Shown: piece after piece, positions 48,894 through 59,249 of the stretch | How the letters are laid out: each line of letters begins with the position of its first letter | Position numbering within the stretch: the stretch's first letter is position 1 | Assembly (NCBI GenBank): GCA_947651395.1 | Contig: CANSYW010000003.1 | Span: forward strand, 62,001 to 126,000 | Direction of reading: 5' to 3' | Length of the DNA: 64,000 bases | Origin: an uncultured Pseudoflavonifractor sp. | GTDB lineage: Bacteria > Bacillota > Clostridia > Oscillospirales > Oscillospiraceae | The notes under the pieces: model-generated | What the model was told of the DNA's origin: nothing | Databases searched by the model: none | Seen by the model: the letters and a program-made list of their open reading frames with translations, nothing else | Program-made: the position numbers and the translations under genes

Positions 48894-49730
48894 TCACTGA
48901 ATGTGCTCGTGGTCGTTGATATGCTCCATACAGTAGCAGTAGTAACCGTTGCATTTGGAGCAATAGCGGAACTCCATGTCGGGGAATTCCGTATCCGTTT
49001 TGCCGCAGACGGCGCACTTGTGGATATAACCCTTTTGCTGATAGGCCGTCTTGGTGGCCTTTTTAAAGTCCACCGTCTGCTTGGAGTGCTGATGCTGGAA
49101 GCGCTGTTTGCGGTAGCCGATCCGCTCGGAAATATCTCCCCAGAAGAAAATGAAGAAATTGAGAATGGCGATCAAAGGCAGAAGGGCACCCACAATATCC
49201 AGGTGGATCAGGTTCAGCAGCACTGAGCCGCCGAAAATGGCGGCATCGAGCCAGGCCAGCCATTTGATCTTCACCGGGATGATGAAAAACAGCAGCACCT
49301 GCATGTCCGGATAGAGCACGGCAAAGGCAAAGAACATGGACAGATTCAGGAAGGTGACGCCGGCATAGCCTGTGATAAGACCGAAGAGAATGTTCAGCAC
49401 CACCCCCAGCAGATAGAAGCAGTTGAAGTAGGGGGTGCCCCATTCCCGTTCCAACGTGGAGCCGATCCACCAGTAAAAGTAGAGGGAGAGGACAAAGGAG
49501 AGGGGGCTGGTGTTGAGGGGCTCGAAGACAAAGGTGACCAGCCGCCAGATCTGGCCATGGAAGATGGCGTAGGAGCTGAAGCCCACCAGGCTGGAGGCCA
49601 TATAGCCGCTGAACATGTCCAGCAGATAGACGATGGCGGTGCCGAAAACGATGAGATTCATCAAATTGGGAATGCCGAAGCGGGGGTGCTCCCGGCAGAA
49701 GCGGTAGATGCGATTTTCAATGGCACGCAA
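48894..49730 (-). CDS. Rhomboid-like membrane protein with C-terminal Cys/His zinc-binding tail
   Basis: Multi-TM rhomboid-like fold; C-terminal CAVCGKTDTEFPDMEFRYCSKCNGYYCYCMEHINDHEH. Confidence 0.75.
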   Translation of the reverse strand: MRAIENRIYRFCREHPRFGIPNLMNLIVFGTAIVYLLDMFSGYMASSLVGFSSYAIFHGQIWRLVTFVFEPLNTSPLSFVLSLYFYWWIGSTLEREWGTPYFNCFYLLGVVLNILFGLITGYAGVTFLNLSMFFAFAVLYPDMQVLLFFIIPVKIKWLAWLDAAIFGGSVLLNLIHLDIVGALLPLIAILNFFIFFWGDISERIGYRKQRFQHQHSKQTVDFKKATKTAYQQKGYIHKCAVCGKTDTEFPDMEFRYCSKCNGYYCYCMEHINDHEHIQ

Positions 49731-49907
49731 GGCTTGGCCCTCCTATGAATACAGAATCGGATAGATTGATTGTACCCGCTTTACAGGGAAAAGTAAAGGA
49801 AGAAAGTGTTAACTTTTCTGTCAGGCCGATTCTTTTGTCCCTTTCCCCCGGGGAGCTCTTGACAAAGGGCGGACAGATGATATAATAGTGCTACAATTCA
49901 ATAGCGC

Positions 49908-50000
49908 CTTATCAAGAGTGGTGGAGGGAACGGCCCGATGAAGCCCGGCAACCTGCGCAAGCAAGGTGCCAAATCCGGCGAGATAATCGAAAGATGAGGA
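49908..50000 (+). promoter_or_regulatory. SAM-I (S-box) riboswitch
   Basis: CTTATCAAGAGTGGTGGAGGGAACGGCCCGATGAAGCCCGGCAACCTGCGCAAGCAAGGTGCCAAATCCGGCGAGATAATCGAAAGATGAGG matches S-box core; upstream of metK. Confidence 0.95.
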
Positions 50001-50012
50001 TGGGAAACTCCT

Positions 50013-50046
50013 GTGCTCTGTCGATTATGACAGGGCGTTTTTGTTT
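50013..50046 (+). terminator. Riboswitch-associated terminator
   Basis: GCTCTGTC-GATTAT-GACAGGGC-GTTTTTG. Confidence 0.75.
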
Positions 50047-50073
50047 TGAAACAAAAGAAGGGAAGCAAAGAAC

Positions 50074-51255
50074 ATGGCACACAGACTTTTTACTTCGGAA
50101 TCGGTGACAGAGGGGCACCCCGACAAGATCTGCGACCAGATCTCCGACGCGGTGCTGGACGCCATCCTGGAGCGGGATCCCGTTGCCCGGGTGGCCTGCG
50201 AAACCACTGTGACCACCGGCCTGATCCATGTGATGGGGGAGATCACCACCTCCTGCTACGTGGATATTCCCAGCATTGCCCGGGGTGTGGTGCGGGACAT
50301 CGGCTATGACCGGGCCAAGTTTGGCTTTGACTGCGATACCTGCGCTGTCATCACCTCCATCGACGAACAGTCCCCCGACATCGCCCTGGGCGTGGACAAA
50401 TGCCTGGAGGCGAAGGAAGGGGAGAGCGACGACGGCCTGGACAACGGCGCCGGGGATCAGGGTATGATGTTCGGCTATGCCTGCGACGAGACTCCGGAGC
50501 TGATGCCTCTGGCCCTGTCTCTGGCGCAGAAGCTGTGCCGCCGGCTGACTCAGGTCCGCAAGGAGGGCCTGGTGGACTACCTGCGGCCCGACGGCAAGAG
50601 CCAGGTCACCGTGGAGTATGACGAGCAGGGAACCCCGGTGCGGGTGGATACGGTGGTCCTCTCCACCCAGCACAGCCCTGATGTGGAGCTGGAGCAGCTC
50701 CGGAAGGACATGGTGGAACTGGTCATCAGACCCGCCATCCCCGGGGAGCTGCTGGACGGAAAGGTGAAGATCTACGTCAATCCCACCGGTCGGTTCGTAG
50801 TGGGTGGGCCTCAGGGGGATTCCGGCCTCACCGGGCGGAAGATCATTGTGGATACATATGGCGGCAGCGCCCCCCACGGTGGCGGCTGTTTCTCCGGAAA
50901 GGATCCCACCAAGGTGGATCGCTCGGCGGCCTATATGGCCCGCTATGTGGCGAAGAACATCGTGGCGGCCGGTTTGGCGAAGCGGTGCCAGATCGAGCTG
51001 GCCTACGCCATCGGGGTGGCCCGGCCGGTAAGCGTGCTCATCGACACCTTCGGGACCGGCACGGTCTCTGACGAGGCTATTTCCGAGGCGGTGAAAAAGG
51101 TCTTTGATCTGCGGCCCGGCGCCATTATCAAGAGCCTGGATCTCCGCCGGCCCATCTACCGCCAGACCGCCGCCTACGGGCACTTCGGCCGCACCGATGT
51201 GGATCTGCCCTGGGAGCGCACGAATCAGGTGGAGGCGCTGAGGGCGGCACTGTAA
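50074..51255 (+). CDS. metK: S-adenosylmethionine synthetase
   Basis: [51 protein letters not shown]. Confidence 0.98.
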   Translation: MAHRLFTSESVTEGHPDKICDQISDAVLDAILERDPVARVACETTVTTGLIHVMGEITTSCYVDIPSIARGVVRDIGYDRAKFGFDCDTCAVITSIDEQSPDIALGVDKCLEAKEGESDDGLDNGAGDQGMMFGYACDETPELMPLALSLAQKLCRRLTQVRKEGLVDYLRPDGKSQVTVEYDEQGTPVRVDTVVLSTQHSPDVELEQLRKDMVELVIRPAIPGELLDGKVKIYVNPTGRFVVGGPQGDSGLTGRKIIVDTYGGSAPHGGGCFSGKDPTKVDRSAAYMARYVAKNIVAAGLAKRCQIELAYAIGVARPVSVLIDTFGTGTVSDEAISEAVKKVFDLRPGAIIKSLDLRRPIYRQTAAYGHFGRTDVDLPWERTNQVEALRAAL

Positions 51256-51287
51256 CGGGGATCGGAAATGCCCCTGCCCGGAGTGTC

Positions 51288-51331
51288 AGGCCCCGCAATG
51301 AGGCGCGCCTCATTGCGGGGCCCTTTCCTTT
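51288..51331 (+). terminator. Intrinsic terminator
   Basis: GGCCCCGCAATGAGGCGCGCCTCATTGCGGGGCCCTTTCCTTT. Confidence 0.8.
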
Positions 51332-51409
51332 GTCAGAAACGGTTGATTTTCCCGGCTTTTTCCTGTACAATAAACCTGCTATGAAAATTTTGAGAGGGAG
51401 GACCTCTTT

Positions 51410-52516
51410 ATGAATGTACTCTATCTGCTCAATCACGCCGGGAAGGCGGGGACGGAACGGTATGTAGAGACCCTGGTGAAGTATCTCTCCGCCGACGGGC
51501 GGATCAAGCCATTTTTTGCCTATCATGAGGGCGGGCTCCTGGTGGAGCGGCTGGAGGCCATGGGAGTGCCTGTCCGGCAGGTGGTCATGTCAAGCCGCTT
51601 TGACTGGAAGGCGGCCAAGGCACTGGCCAAACTCTGCGGAGAGTGGGACATTGATCTGATCCACTGTCACTACCTGCGGGAGAATTATATCGCCATGTTG
51701 GCGAAAAGCTATAATAAGAAGATCCGGGTGGTCTACACCAACCACTTTGTCATCCCCAACGACGCCGTGACCCGGCTTTCCAACCGACTGCTGGATAAGC
51801 GGCAGGATCAGATGATCGCCGTATGCAACCGGGGCAGGGAACAGCTCATTGCCAATGGCTGGAACGGCGACCACATCCAGGTGGTCTTCAACGCCGTGGA
51901 TCCGGCGGCCTGGGCGGGAGACCGGAGCGAGTCCACCATCCGCGCCGAGCTGGGCATTCCGGAGGATCGGTTCGTCATGTTCTGCGGTTCCCGCTTCGCC
52001 GATGACAAGGGGCACAAGTATCTCATCGACTCCGTCAAGCGGCTCACCGAGCTGTGCCCTGTGCCCTTTACCCTGGTGCTGGCGGGGGACGGCCCCCTGC
52101 TGGAGCCCACAAAGGCCCAGGTAAAGGAGTTGGGGTTGACCGGGGAGCAGGTGAAATTCCTGGGCTTCCGCAAGGACATCAAAAACCTTTACAAGGGCGC
52201 CGACCTCTATATCAACTCCTCCCAGCACGAGGCGCTCAGCTACGCCATCATTGAGGCCATGGCAGCCGGCCTGCCTGTCATCGCCACCGATATGGGGGGC
52301 AACTCCGACATCGTCAACGACGACGCGGGCTGCGGCCTGTTGGTGGAGTACGACAATCCTGATTCCATGGCGGGGGCCATGAAAGTATTGCTGGAGGAGC
52401 CTGACTTCCTGGCCCGGTGCCGGGAGGGGGCCCGCAGGACCATCCTGGAGAAGTTCGAGATCAACCACTTTGCCGACGTGACCTACGGCGTCTATGAAAA
52501 AGCCCTGAAGGGCTGA
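51410..52516 (+). CDS. Glycosyltransferase family 4
   Basis: N-terminal NHAGKAGTERYVETLV; C-terminal SQHEALSYAIIEAMAAGLPVIATDMGG. Confidence 0.93.
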   Translation: MNVLYLLNHAGKAGTERYVETLVKYLSADGRIKPFFAYHEGGLLVERLEAMGVPVRQVVMSSRFDWKAAKALAKLCGEWDIDLIHCHYLRENYIAMLAKSYNKKIRVVYTNHFVIPNDAVTRLSNRLLDKRQDQMIAVCNRGREQLIANGWNGDHIQVVFNAVDPAAWAGDRSESTIRAELGIPEDRFVMFCGSRFADDKGHKYLIDSVKRLTELCPVPFTLVLAGDGPLLEPTKAQVKELGLTGEQVKFLGFRKDIKNLYKGADLYINSSQHEALSYAIIEAMAAGLPVIATDMGGNSDIVNDDAGCGLLVEYDNPDSMAGAMKVLLEEPDFLARCREGARRTILEKFEINHFADVTYGVYEKALKG

Positions 52517-52518
52517 GT

Positions 52519-54075
52519 TTGGAGAAACTGTCTATGACCATGATTGAAAGCAGCTATGTCTGCCGCTTTTTCCTGACCCTCTGGGGGGCGCTCATTGGCG
52601 CCTGGGAGAGCAGCCGGGTGGGAAATGCTATGCGTGCCTTTGGCCGGAGCTTTGCCCACTGCGTTCAGAGCAGTGCGGTGTGTGCCTTCCTTTGGCGGGA
52701 GGGGACACTGCCCGGAAGCTGGAGCGGCAGCCTGACCTGCCGGTTCCTGACCTTCTTTTTGAACATTCCCTGTGCGCTGTGCCGGTGGATCTACGGCCTG
52801 GGCAAAGAGCTATGGGACGGCAGCCTGATCTTCCGGGCGGTCGCCGGTCTGGGCGCAATGCCCTATCTCTGCCTGGGCGGTTTTCTGGCCCTGATGCTCA
52901 TGGTGCCCCATGACCGCTGGGACAACCGCTGGGCGCTGATGGCGGCGCTGGCGCTGACCGTGCTTTTTGCTCTGGGCTGTGCCAGGAAGCCCAAGAGCCG
53001 GCTGGAGCCCGGTGCGTTGGGGCCCTGGCTGATCCTCTTTATGGCCTTTGTGTGCTATGCCTTCCTCTCATCTCTGTCCTGGAAGATGTCCCTGCGGTTC
53101 GTGGGCTTCTACCTGGCGGCCTTCCTGCTGTGCCTGCTGGCGGTGAGCGCGGTGGAGAACTACCGGCAGGTGGAGATCATGGCCGTGATGGTGGTGGCGG
53201 GGCTTACCGTGGCCGCCCTCTACGGCTGCTATCAGGGAGTCATCGGGGTGGATGTGGTGGCCAACCAGCAGGACATGCTGGTGAACAAGGGGATGCCCGG
53301 ACGGGTCTATGCATTCTTTGACAATCCCAACAACTTTGCCGAGCTGCTGGTCATGCTTGCGCCCCTGACCTACGCTTTGTTCCTCAACGCCAGGACCTGG
53401 CGGGGGAAGCTGGGGGCCCTGTTCTCCTTTGGGGTGTGCGGCATCGCCCTGGCCTACACCTATTCCCGTTCCGGCTGGCTGGGCTTTGCTCTGGCCACGG
53501 TGGTGTTCATCGCCTTCTGCAACTGGAGGCTGATCCCGCTGCTTGTGGTGCTGGGTGTGTGCTGCATCCCGCTGTTGCCGGAGACCATCTATAACCGCAT
53601 CCTCACCATTGGAAACACCAAGGACTCCTCCACCAGCTACCGCTTTGCCATCTATGAGGCCAGCGGCGTGCTGATGAAGGATTACTGGTGCCGGGGCGTG
53701 GGGCTGGGCAGCGATATTTTGAAGCAGACCTTCAAGGGCTACCCGCCCATGTTTGACGGGAACTTTCCCATCCACACCCACAACAATTATCTCCAGGTCT
53801 GGGCGGAGATGGGGCTGGGAGCGGTGGCGGTCTTTATCGGTATGCTCCTCAGCCAGGTGAAGACAGGGATCCGGGCCTATACCCAGTGTGCCGACAAGCG
53901 GCTGAAGAACCTGCTGGCCGCCGCGATGGCGGGCTTCTGCGGCATCCTGCTGATCTCTGTGGCGGAATACACCTGGTTCTATGCCCGGAACATGTTTGTC
54001 TACTTCTTTCTCTTCGGTCTTATCGCCGCCTGCGCCAAGCTGGCCCGAACGAGCGCTCAGAGCGCGGCGGAGTAA
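52519..54075 (+). CDS. O-antigen ligase-family membrane protein
   Basis: Multi-TM with FDNPNNFAELLVMLAPL, YSRSGWLGFA, HTHNNYLQVWAEMGL; directly downstream of GT4. Confidence 0.88.
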   Translation: MEKLSMTMIESSYVCRFFLTLWGALIGAWESSRVGNAMRAFGRSFAHCVQSSAVCAFLWREGTLPGSWSGSLTCRFLTFFLNIPCALCRWIYGLGKELWDGSLIFRAVAGLGAMPYLCLGGFLALMLMVPHDRWDNRWALMAALALTVLFALGCARKPKSRLEPGALGPWLILFMAFVCYAFLSSLSWKMSLRFVGFYLAAFLLCLLAVSAVENYRQVEIMAVMVVAGLTVAALYGCYQGVIGVDVVANQQDMLVNKGMPGRVYAFFDNPNNFAELLVMLAPLTYALFLNARTWRGKLGALFSFGVCGIALAYTYSRSGWLGFALATVVFIAFCNWRLIPLLVVLGVCCIPLLPETIYNRILTIGNTKDSSTSYRFAIYEASGVLMKDYWCRGVGLGSDILKQTFKGYPPMFDGNFPIHTHNNYLQVWAEMGLGAVAVFIGMLLSQVKTGIRAYTQCADKRLKNLLAAAMAGFCGILLISVAEYTWFYARNMFVYFFLFGLIAACAKLARTSAQSAAE

Positions 54076-54092
54076 AAGCCCACAAAAGAAAA

Positions 54093-54130
54093 AACGGAGG
54101 CCGCCTCTCAAAGGCGGCCTCCGCTTTGTT
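54093..54130. terminator. Bidirectional terminator
   Basis: AAAACGGAGGCCGCCTCTCAAAGGCGGCCTCCGCTTTGTT. Confidence 0.82.
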
Positions 54131-54154
54131 CTGTTTTCGTTGTGGGGTCCGGGC

Positions 54155-55915
54155 TCAGTCGTCGGTGCGGTAGCGCTTTTGCTCCTTGTAGGTGCAGTGG
54201 AGCAGCTCGTGGGCCTTGTGACTGCCCGGCTCGCCCAGATACTCGGCGTAGACCTTTTTCACCACCGGGTTGTCGTGGCTCTTGCGGTAGGTCTGGCCCG
54301 CGTCCTGGGTGTAGAGGGCCTTGGCCCGGAGTCCGGCCAGGTCGGTAAAGGAGCGGGTATCCGAGGAGTGGAGGGGTTGGCCGCCGCCGTTGACACAGCC
54401 GCCGGGGCAGGCCATGAACTCAATGAAGTCATAGTGGAGGCTGCCGTCGGCCAGACCGTCCAGCACCTTCTTTACATTGGTGAGGCCGGAGGCGGCACAG
54501 ACCTTGACGGTGCGTCCGGCAATGTCATAGCTGGCCTCCTTGACCCCTTCCATACCCCGTACGTCGGTGAAGTCCAGGCTCTTGAGCTCCTGGCCGGTGA
54601 GCACCTCGGCTACGGTGCGCAAAGCGGCCTCCATCACGCCGCCGGAGGCGCCGAAGATGGTGGCGGCGCCGGTGGAGACGCCCAGCATGGGGTCAAATTC
54701 CCCGTCGGGCAGATGGTCGAACATCATGCCCGCCTGGGTGATCATCCGGGCTAGCTCCCGGGTGGTGAGGGATACGTCCACAGGCATACAGCCGTTTGCC
54801 ATCCGCTGCTCCTCCCGCTGAACCTCGTACTTCTTGGCGGTGCAGGGCATGATGGACACCACGTAGATGTCCTTGGGGTCGACGCCCGCCTGCTCGGCGT
54901 AATAGCTCTTTACCAGAGCACCGAACATCTGCTGGGGGGATTTGCAGGAAGAGAGGTTGGGGAGGAACTGGGGGGCGTGCTGCTCGCAGTAGCGGATCCA
55001 GCCGGGGGAGCAGGAGGTGATGAGGGGGAGGGGACCGTCGCCCTGGAGGCGGTGGATGAACTCGGTGCCCTCCTCCATAATGGTGAAGTCGGCGGCGGTG
55101 TCCACGTCAAAGACCTTGTCAAAGCCCAGCCGCTTGAGGGCGGTGACCATCTTCCCCTCCACGTTGGTGCCCACGGGCATGCCGAAGCATTCGCCCAGAG
55201 TGGCCCGGACGGAGGGGGCGGGGCCCACCACCACGTGCTTGGTGGGATCGTGAAGGGCTTCCATCACCATGTCCGTATGATCCTGCTCCGCCAGGGCGCC
55301 GGTGGGACAGGCCACGATGCACTGACCGCAGGACACACAGTCCACCTCCGCCAGATCCCGGTCAAAGGCACAGCCAATATGGGTGGCGAAGCCCCGGTCG
55401 TTGGGGCCGATGACCCCCGCCTGCTGGATCTTCCGGCACATGGCAGTACACCGGCGGCAGAGGATACACTTGGAATTGTCCCGGATCAGATGGAGTGCGG
55501 TGGTCTCCATCTGGGGCGGAAGCTGGTCATTGGCGTACCGCACGGCGTCAATGCCCAGGTCGGAGGCCAGCTGCCGCAGTTCACAGTGGGCGTTCCGGGA
55601 GCAGGTCAGGCAGTCCATCCGGTGATTGGAGAGGATAAGCTCCAGGGTGAGCTGGCGGGAGTGGCGGACCTTGGGGGTGTTGGTAAAGACCTCCATGCCC
55701 TCAGCCACGGGGTAGACGCAGGAGGCCATCAGGCTCCGGGCCCCCTTGACCTCCACCACGCAGATGCGGCAGGCGCCGATCTCGTTGACGTCCTTCAGAA
55801 AGCACAGAGTGGGGATCTTGATGCCGGCGCTGCGGGCGGCCTCCAGAACGGTGGTGCCCTCCGGGACGGCGACGGGGATATTATCGATGGTAAGATTGAC
55901 CGTTTTCGGTTCCAT
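54155..55915 (-). CDS. [FeFe] hydrogenase, NADH-linked/bifurcating type catalytic subunit
   Basis: TSCSPGWIRYCEQ, SIMPCTAKKYE, FMACPGGCVNGGGQP H-cluster motifs; N-terminal 2Fe-2S and 4Fe-4S ferredoxin motifs. Confidence 0.96.
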   Translation of the reverse strand: MEPKTVNLTIDNIPVAVPEGTTVLEAARSAGIKIPTLCFLKDVNEIGACRICVVEVKGARSLMASCVYPVAEGMEVFTNTPKVRHSRQLTLELILSNHRMDCLTCSRNAHCELRQLASDLGIDAVRYANDQLPPQMETTALHLIRDNSKCILCRRCTAMCRKIQQAGVIGPNDRGFATHIGCAFDRDLAEVDCVSCGQCIVACPTGALAEQDHTDMVMEALHDPTKHVVVGPAPSVRATLGECFGMPVGTNVEGKMVTALKRLGFDKVFDVDTAADFTIMEEGTEFIHRLQGDGPLPLITSCSPGWIRYCEQHAPQFLPNLSSCKSPQQMFGALVKSYYAEQAGVDPKDIYVVSIMPCTAKKYEVQREEQRMANGCMPVDVSLTTRELARMITQAGMMFDHLPDGEFDPMLGVSTGAATIFGASGGVMEAALRTVAEVLTGQELKSLDFTDVRGMEGVKEASYDIAGRTVKVCAASGLTNVKKVLDGLADGSLHYDFIEFMACPGGCVNGGGQPLHSSDTRSFTDLAGLRAKALYTQDAGQTYRKSHDNPVVKKVYAEYLGEPGSHKAHELLHCTYKEQKRYRTDD

Positions 55916-55930
55916 GTTTCCGCCCCTCCT

Positions 55931-57733
55931 TTATATTTTCGCGATGGCGTCAAAACGGCAGTTGCTCAGACACACACCGCACTTGATGCACTTGTTGGGA
56001 TCGATGGTGTGAGGCGCGCGGATGGCGCCGGTGATGGCGTCGGCCGGGCAGTTCTTGGCGCAGAGGGTGCAGCCCTTGCACTTGTCGGGGATGATGTGGT
56101 AAGACACCAGGTTCTTACACACCCCGGCGGGGCAGCGCTTTTCCACCACGTGGGCGATGTACTCCTCCCGGAAGTATTTCAGCGTGGAGAGCACCGGGTT
56201 GGGAGCCGACTGTCCCAGCGCGCACAGGGAGGATTCCTTCAGGTGGTAGCACAGCTCCTCAATGGTGTCGATATCCTCCAGAGTGCCGTTGCCGTCGGTG
56301 ATCTTGCACAGCAGGTCGTAGAGCCGCTTGGTGCCAATGCGGCAGGGGGTACACTTACCGCAGGACTCGTCCACGATGAAGGACAGGAAGAACTTGGCGA
56401 TATCCACCATACAGTTGTCCTCATCCATGACGATAAGGCCGCCCGAACCCATCATGGAGCCGATGGCGGTGAGGGAGTCGTAGTCGATGGGGGTGTCGAT
56501 GAGCTCGGCGGGAATACAGCCGCCGGAGGGGCCGCCGGTCTGAGCGGCCTTGAACTTCTTGCCGTGAGGCACGCCGCCGCCGATGTCCTCCACAATGGTG
56601 CGCAGGGTAGTGCCCATGGGGATCTCCACCAGGCCCGTGTTGACGATCTTGCCGCCCAGGGCGAAGACCTTGGTGCCCTTGGAGCCCTCGGTACCGATGG
56701 CGGCGTACTGGTCGGCGCCGTGATTCAGGATCCAGGTGATATTGGCGTAGGTCTCCACGTTATTGAGAAGGGTGGGCCGCTGCCACAGACCCTTGACAGC
56801 GGGGAAGGGGGGACGGGGCCTGGGCTCGCCCCGGTGGCCCTCAATGGAGGTCATAAGGGCGGTCTCCTCGCCGCAGACAAAGGCGCCGGCGCCCAGACGC
56901 AGCTCGATGTCAAAGGAGAAGTCACTGCCCAGGATATGCTCGCCCAGCAGCCCGTACTCCCGGGCCTGGCCAATGGCGGTCTGGAGCCGCTTGACGGCGA
57001 TGGGGTACTCCGCCCGGACGTATATGTAGCCCTGGGTGCCTCCCACGGCGTAGGCGGCAATGGTCATGGCCTCCAGAATGGAGAAGGGGTCGCCCTCCAG
57101 CACGGAGCGATCCATAAAGGCGCCGGGGTCGCCCTCGTCGGCGTTGCAGCAGACGTATTTGACTCCGTCGGGGCTCTGGGCATCCTTGGTAAACTGCCAC
57201 TTCATTCCCGTGGAGAAGCCCGCTCCGCCCCGGCCCCGGAGGCCGCTTGTCTTGATGGCGTCCACAATGGCCTGGGGATCGGTGTGGTTCTCAATGATAT
57301 TGCCCAGGGCCAGATAGCCGTCGGCGCCGATGTACTCGTCAATGGATTCCGGGTCGATGACGCCGCAGTTGCGCAGGGCGATACGGGTCTGATGCTTATA
57401 GAACTGGGTATCGGAAAGGGAGGTGGCGGTGGAGCCCTCGTCACCCTCCAGATGGAGGAGCCGATCCACGATGCGTCCCTTCACCAGGTGTTCCCGGACG
57501 ATCTCGGGTACGTCGGCCGCCGTGACCCGGCTGTAGCAGGCCCCGTCGGGGAAGATCATTACAATGGGGCCTGCGGCGCACAGGCCAAAGCAGCCGGTGC
57601 GAACCACCTTTACTTCGTCCTGAAGCTCGGCCCGCTTGAGCTCGGTCTCAAAGGCGTCGGCGATCTTGGGGCTCTCCGAGGAGGTGCAGCCGGTGCCGCA
57701 GCATACCATTACATGGGTGCGGATCAATTTCAT
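55931..57733 (-). CDS. NuoF-like flavoprotein subunit of the hydrogenase complex
   Basis: GRGGAGFSTGMKWQF, NADEGDPGAFMDR, ESCGKCTPCRIG, C-terminal two 4Fe-4S motifs. Confidence 0.95.
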   Translation of the reverse strand: MKLIRTHVMVCCGTGCTSSESPKIADAFETELKRAELQDEVKVVRTGCFGLCAAGPIVMIFPDGACYSRVTAADVPEIVREHLVKGRIVDRLLHLEGDEGSTATSLSDTQFYKHQTRIALRNCGVIDPESIDEYIGADGYLALGNIIENHTDPQAIVDAIKTSGLRGRGGAGFSTGMKWQFTKDAQSPDGVKYVCCNADEGDPGAFMDRSVLEGDPFSILEAMTIAAYAVGGTQGYIYVRAEYPIAVKRLQTAIGQAREYGLLGEHILGSDFSFDIELRLGAGAFVCGEETALMTSIEGHRGEPRPRPPFPAVKGLWQRPTLLNNVETYANITWILNHGADQYAAIGTEGSKGTKVFALGGKIVNTGLVEIPMGTTLRTIVEDIGGGVPHGKKFKAAQTGGPSGGCIPAELIDTPIDYDSLTAIGSMMGSGGLIVMDEDNCMVDIAKFFLSFIVDESCGKCTPCRIGTKRLYDLLCKITDGNGTLEDIDTIEELCYHLKESSLCALGQSAPNPVLSTLKYFREEYIAHVVEKRCPAGVCKNLVSYHIIPDKCKGCTLCAKNCPADAITGAIRAPHTIDPNKCIKCGVCLSNCRFDAIAKI

Positions 57734-58116
57734 GCCTTCTCCTCCTCCCGTTCTGCCGCGCCGATGGTGAACTTGGTGACCACCTGACGGTTGACCAGAT
57801 GCTCGGTGACAATGGTGGGTACCATCTCAGGCTGGACCTTCACGTAGGTGACCTTTTCCTGGCCGGGGACATAGACCTCCACAATGGGTTCCAGACGGCA
57901 CACGCCGATACAGCCGGTCTGCGTCACCGAGATCCCGCGGAGGTTGCGTCTGTCCACCTCCTGGAGGAAGGCGGTAAGTACCGGCTTGGCTCCGGCCGCG
58001 ATGCCGCAGGTGGCCATACCCACCGCCACACGGATATTGTTATCCGACTGGTCGCGTACGTCCAGCTGCTTTTTCATCTGCTCCCGAATGGCCTTCAATT
58101 CTTCCAAGCTCTTCAA
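57730..58116 (-). CDS. Thioredoxin-like (2Fe-2S) ferredoxin-domain protein
   Basis: VGMATCGIAAGAKPVL...VTQTGCIGVCRLEP cysteine pattern; overlaps NuoF-like gene by 4 nt. Confidence 0.9.
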   Translation of the reverse strand: MKSLEELKAIREQMKKQLDVRDQSDNNIRVAVGMATCGIAAGAKPVLTAFLQEVDRRNLRGISVTQTGCIGVCRLEPIVEVYVPGQEKVTYVKVQPEMVPTIVTEHLVNRQVVTKFTIGAAEREEEKA

Positions 58117-58168
58117 TTTATTCCACTCCTTTAAGCTCCCGCCGTTCGGGCGGGGCGGTCATTTTGAT

Positions 58169-58705
58169 TCAAAGTCCGGCTTCCTGCTCCCACAGATATT
58201 CTGTGATCCAGGCAAAGACCTCCGGGGCATCCAAAGCGACCTCGGGGCCCAGCATCTCCCGCATCTCCCTGGTGTCCAGGGTGTAGCCGCCCCGGAGGGT
58301 GGTGTGGGAGAATAGGAAATCCACCTGGGGTGAGCCCTGAATGATGAGGGCGAAGGTTCCGGGCAGGTCGCCCAGAGGCGCGCAGTCCAGATGATCCAGA
58401 TGGAACCTGGCGGTCACAACAGTGCCCGATCCCTCGGCGCTCTCCAACTCCACACTGCCTCCGGTCTGCTCTGCCGCCATGCGGTACAGAGGGATACCCA
58501 GCCCGACCTTGCGGGTGGTGCGGGTGGTGGTAAAGGGATCGGACACGGCGGCCAGAAGGGAGGGGGGCATCCCTCTGCCGTTGTCGGCAACGCGGATGGT
58601 GAGCAGGCGCTGGGCCGACTCCGTAAGCTCGATCCGAACCAGGGTGGCTCCGGCGGCGGTGGAGTTCTTTGCGATATCCAGCAGGTGAAGGGATAGCTCC
58701 TTCAT
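58169..58705 (-). CDS. GHKL ATP-binding protein (anti-sigma/histidine-kinase-like ATPase)
   Basis: LLDIAKNSTAAGATLVRIEL (N box), VADNGRGMP (G1), VGLGIPLYRMAAEQTGGSVELES (G2). Confidence 0.87.
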   Translation of the reverse strand: MKELSLHLLDIAKNSTAAGATLVRIELTESAQRLLTIRVADNGRGMPPSLLAAVSDPFTTTRTTRKVGLGIPLYRMAAEQTGGSVELESAEGSGTVVTARFHLDHLDCAPLGDLPGTFALIIQGSPQVDFLFSHTTLRGGYTLDTREMREMLGPEVALDAPEVFAWITEYLWEQEAGL

Positions 58706-59196
58706 TGATAGCTGTCCAGAATGCCGGGGATCTGGTCGGGGGTGAGACGGCCGTACACGTCCTCATTGATCATCATGACGGGGGCCAGTCCGCAGGCGCC
58801 GATGCAGCGGCAGGCGTCCAGGGAAAACTTGCCGTCGGGAGTGATGCCGCCGGGGCCGATGCCGAGCTTTTTCTGTACCGCCTCCAGAATGGTACCGGCA
58901 CCCTTTACATAGCAGGCGGTACCCAGACATACGGAGATCTGGTAACGCCCCTTGGGGTTCAGACTGAACTGGGTGTAGAAGGACACCACACCGTATACTT
59001 CGGACAGGGGAATGTCCAGGCCCTCGGCGATCATGATCTGAACCTCCTCGGGCAGATAGCCGAAGATGTCCTGGGCGGCCTGGAGCACCGGCATGGTAGA
59101 GCCGGGCTGCCCCTTGTGGAGGGCGATGATCTCCCTGAGCCGGGCCTCCTGTTCCGGTGTGCCCCGGTAGGGGACGGACGTTTTGACGTTGGGCAT
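58702..59196 (-). CDS. NuoE-like 2Fe-2S subunit of the hydrogenase complex
   Basis: LQAAQDIFGYLPEEVQ, GVVSFYTQFSLNPKG, CLGTACYVKGA, CRCIGACGLAPVMMINEDVYG. Confidence 0.95.
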   Translation of the reverse strand: MPNVKTSVPYRGTPEQEARLREIIALHKGQPGSTMPVLQAAQDIFGYLPEEVQIMIAEGLDIPLSEVYGVVSFYTQFSLNPKGRYQISVCLGTACYVKGAGTILEAVQKKLGIGPGGITPDGKFSLDACRCIGACGLAPVMMINEDVYGRLTPDQIPGILDSYQ

Positions 59197-59249
59197 TCTT
59201 GAACTCACTCCTTACGCTTAAAAATGAGAGCAGACATCAGTGGGAAAGC

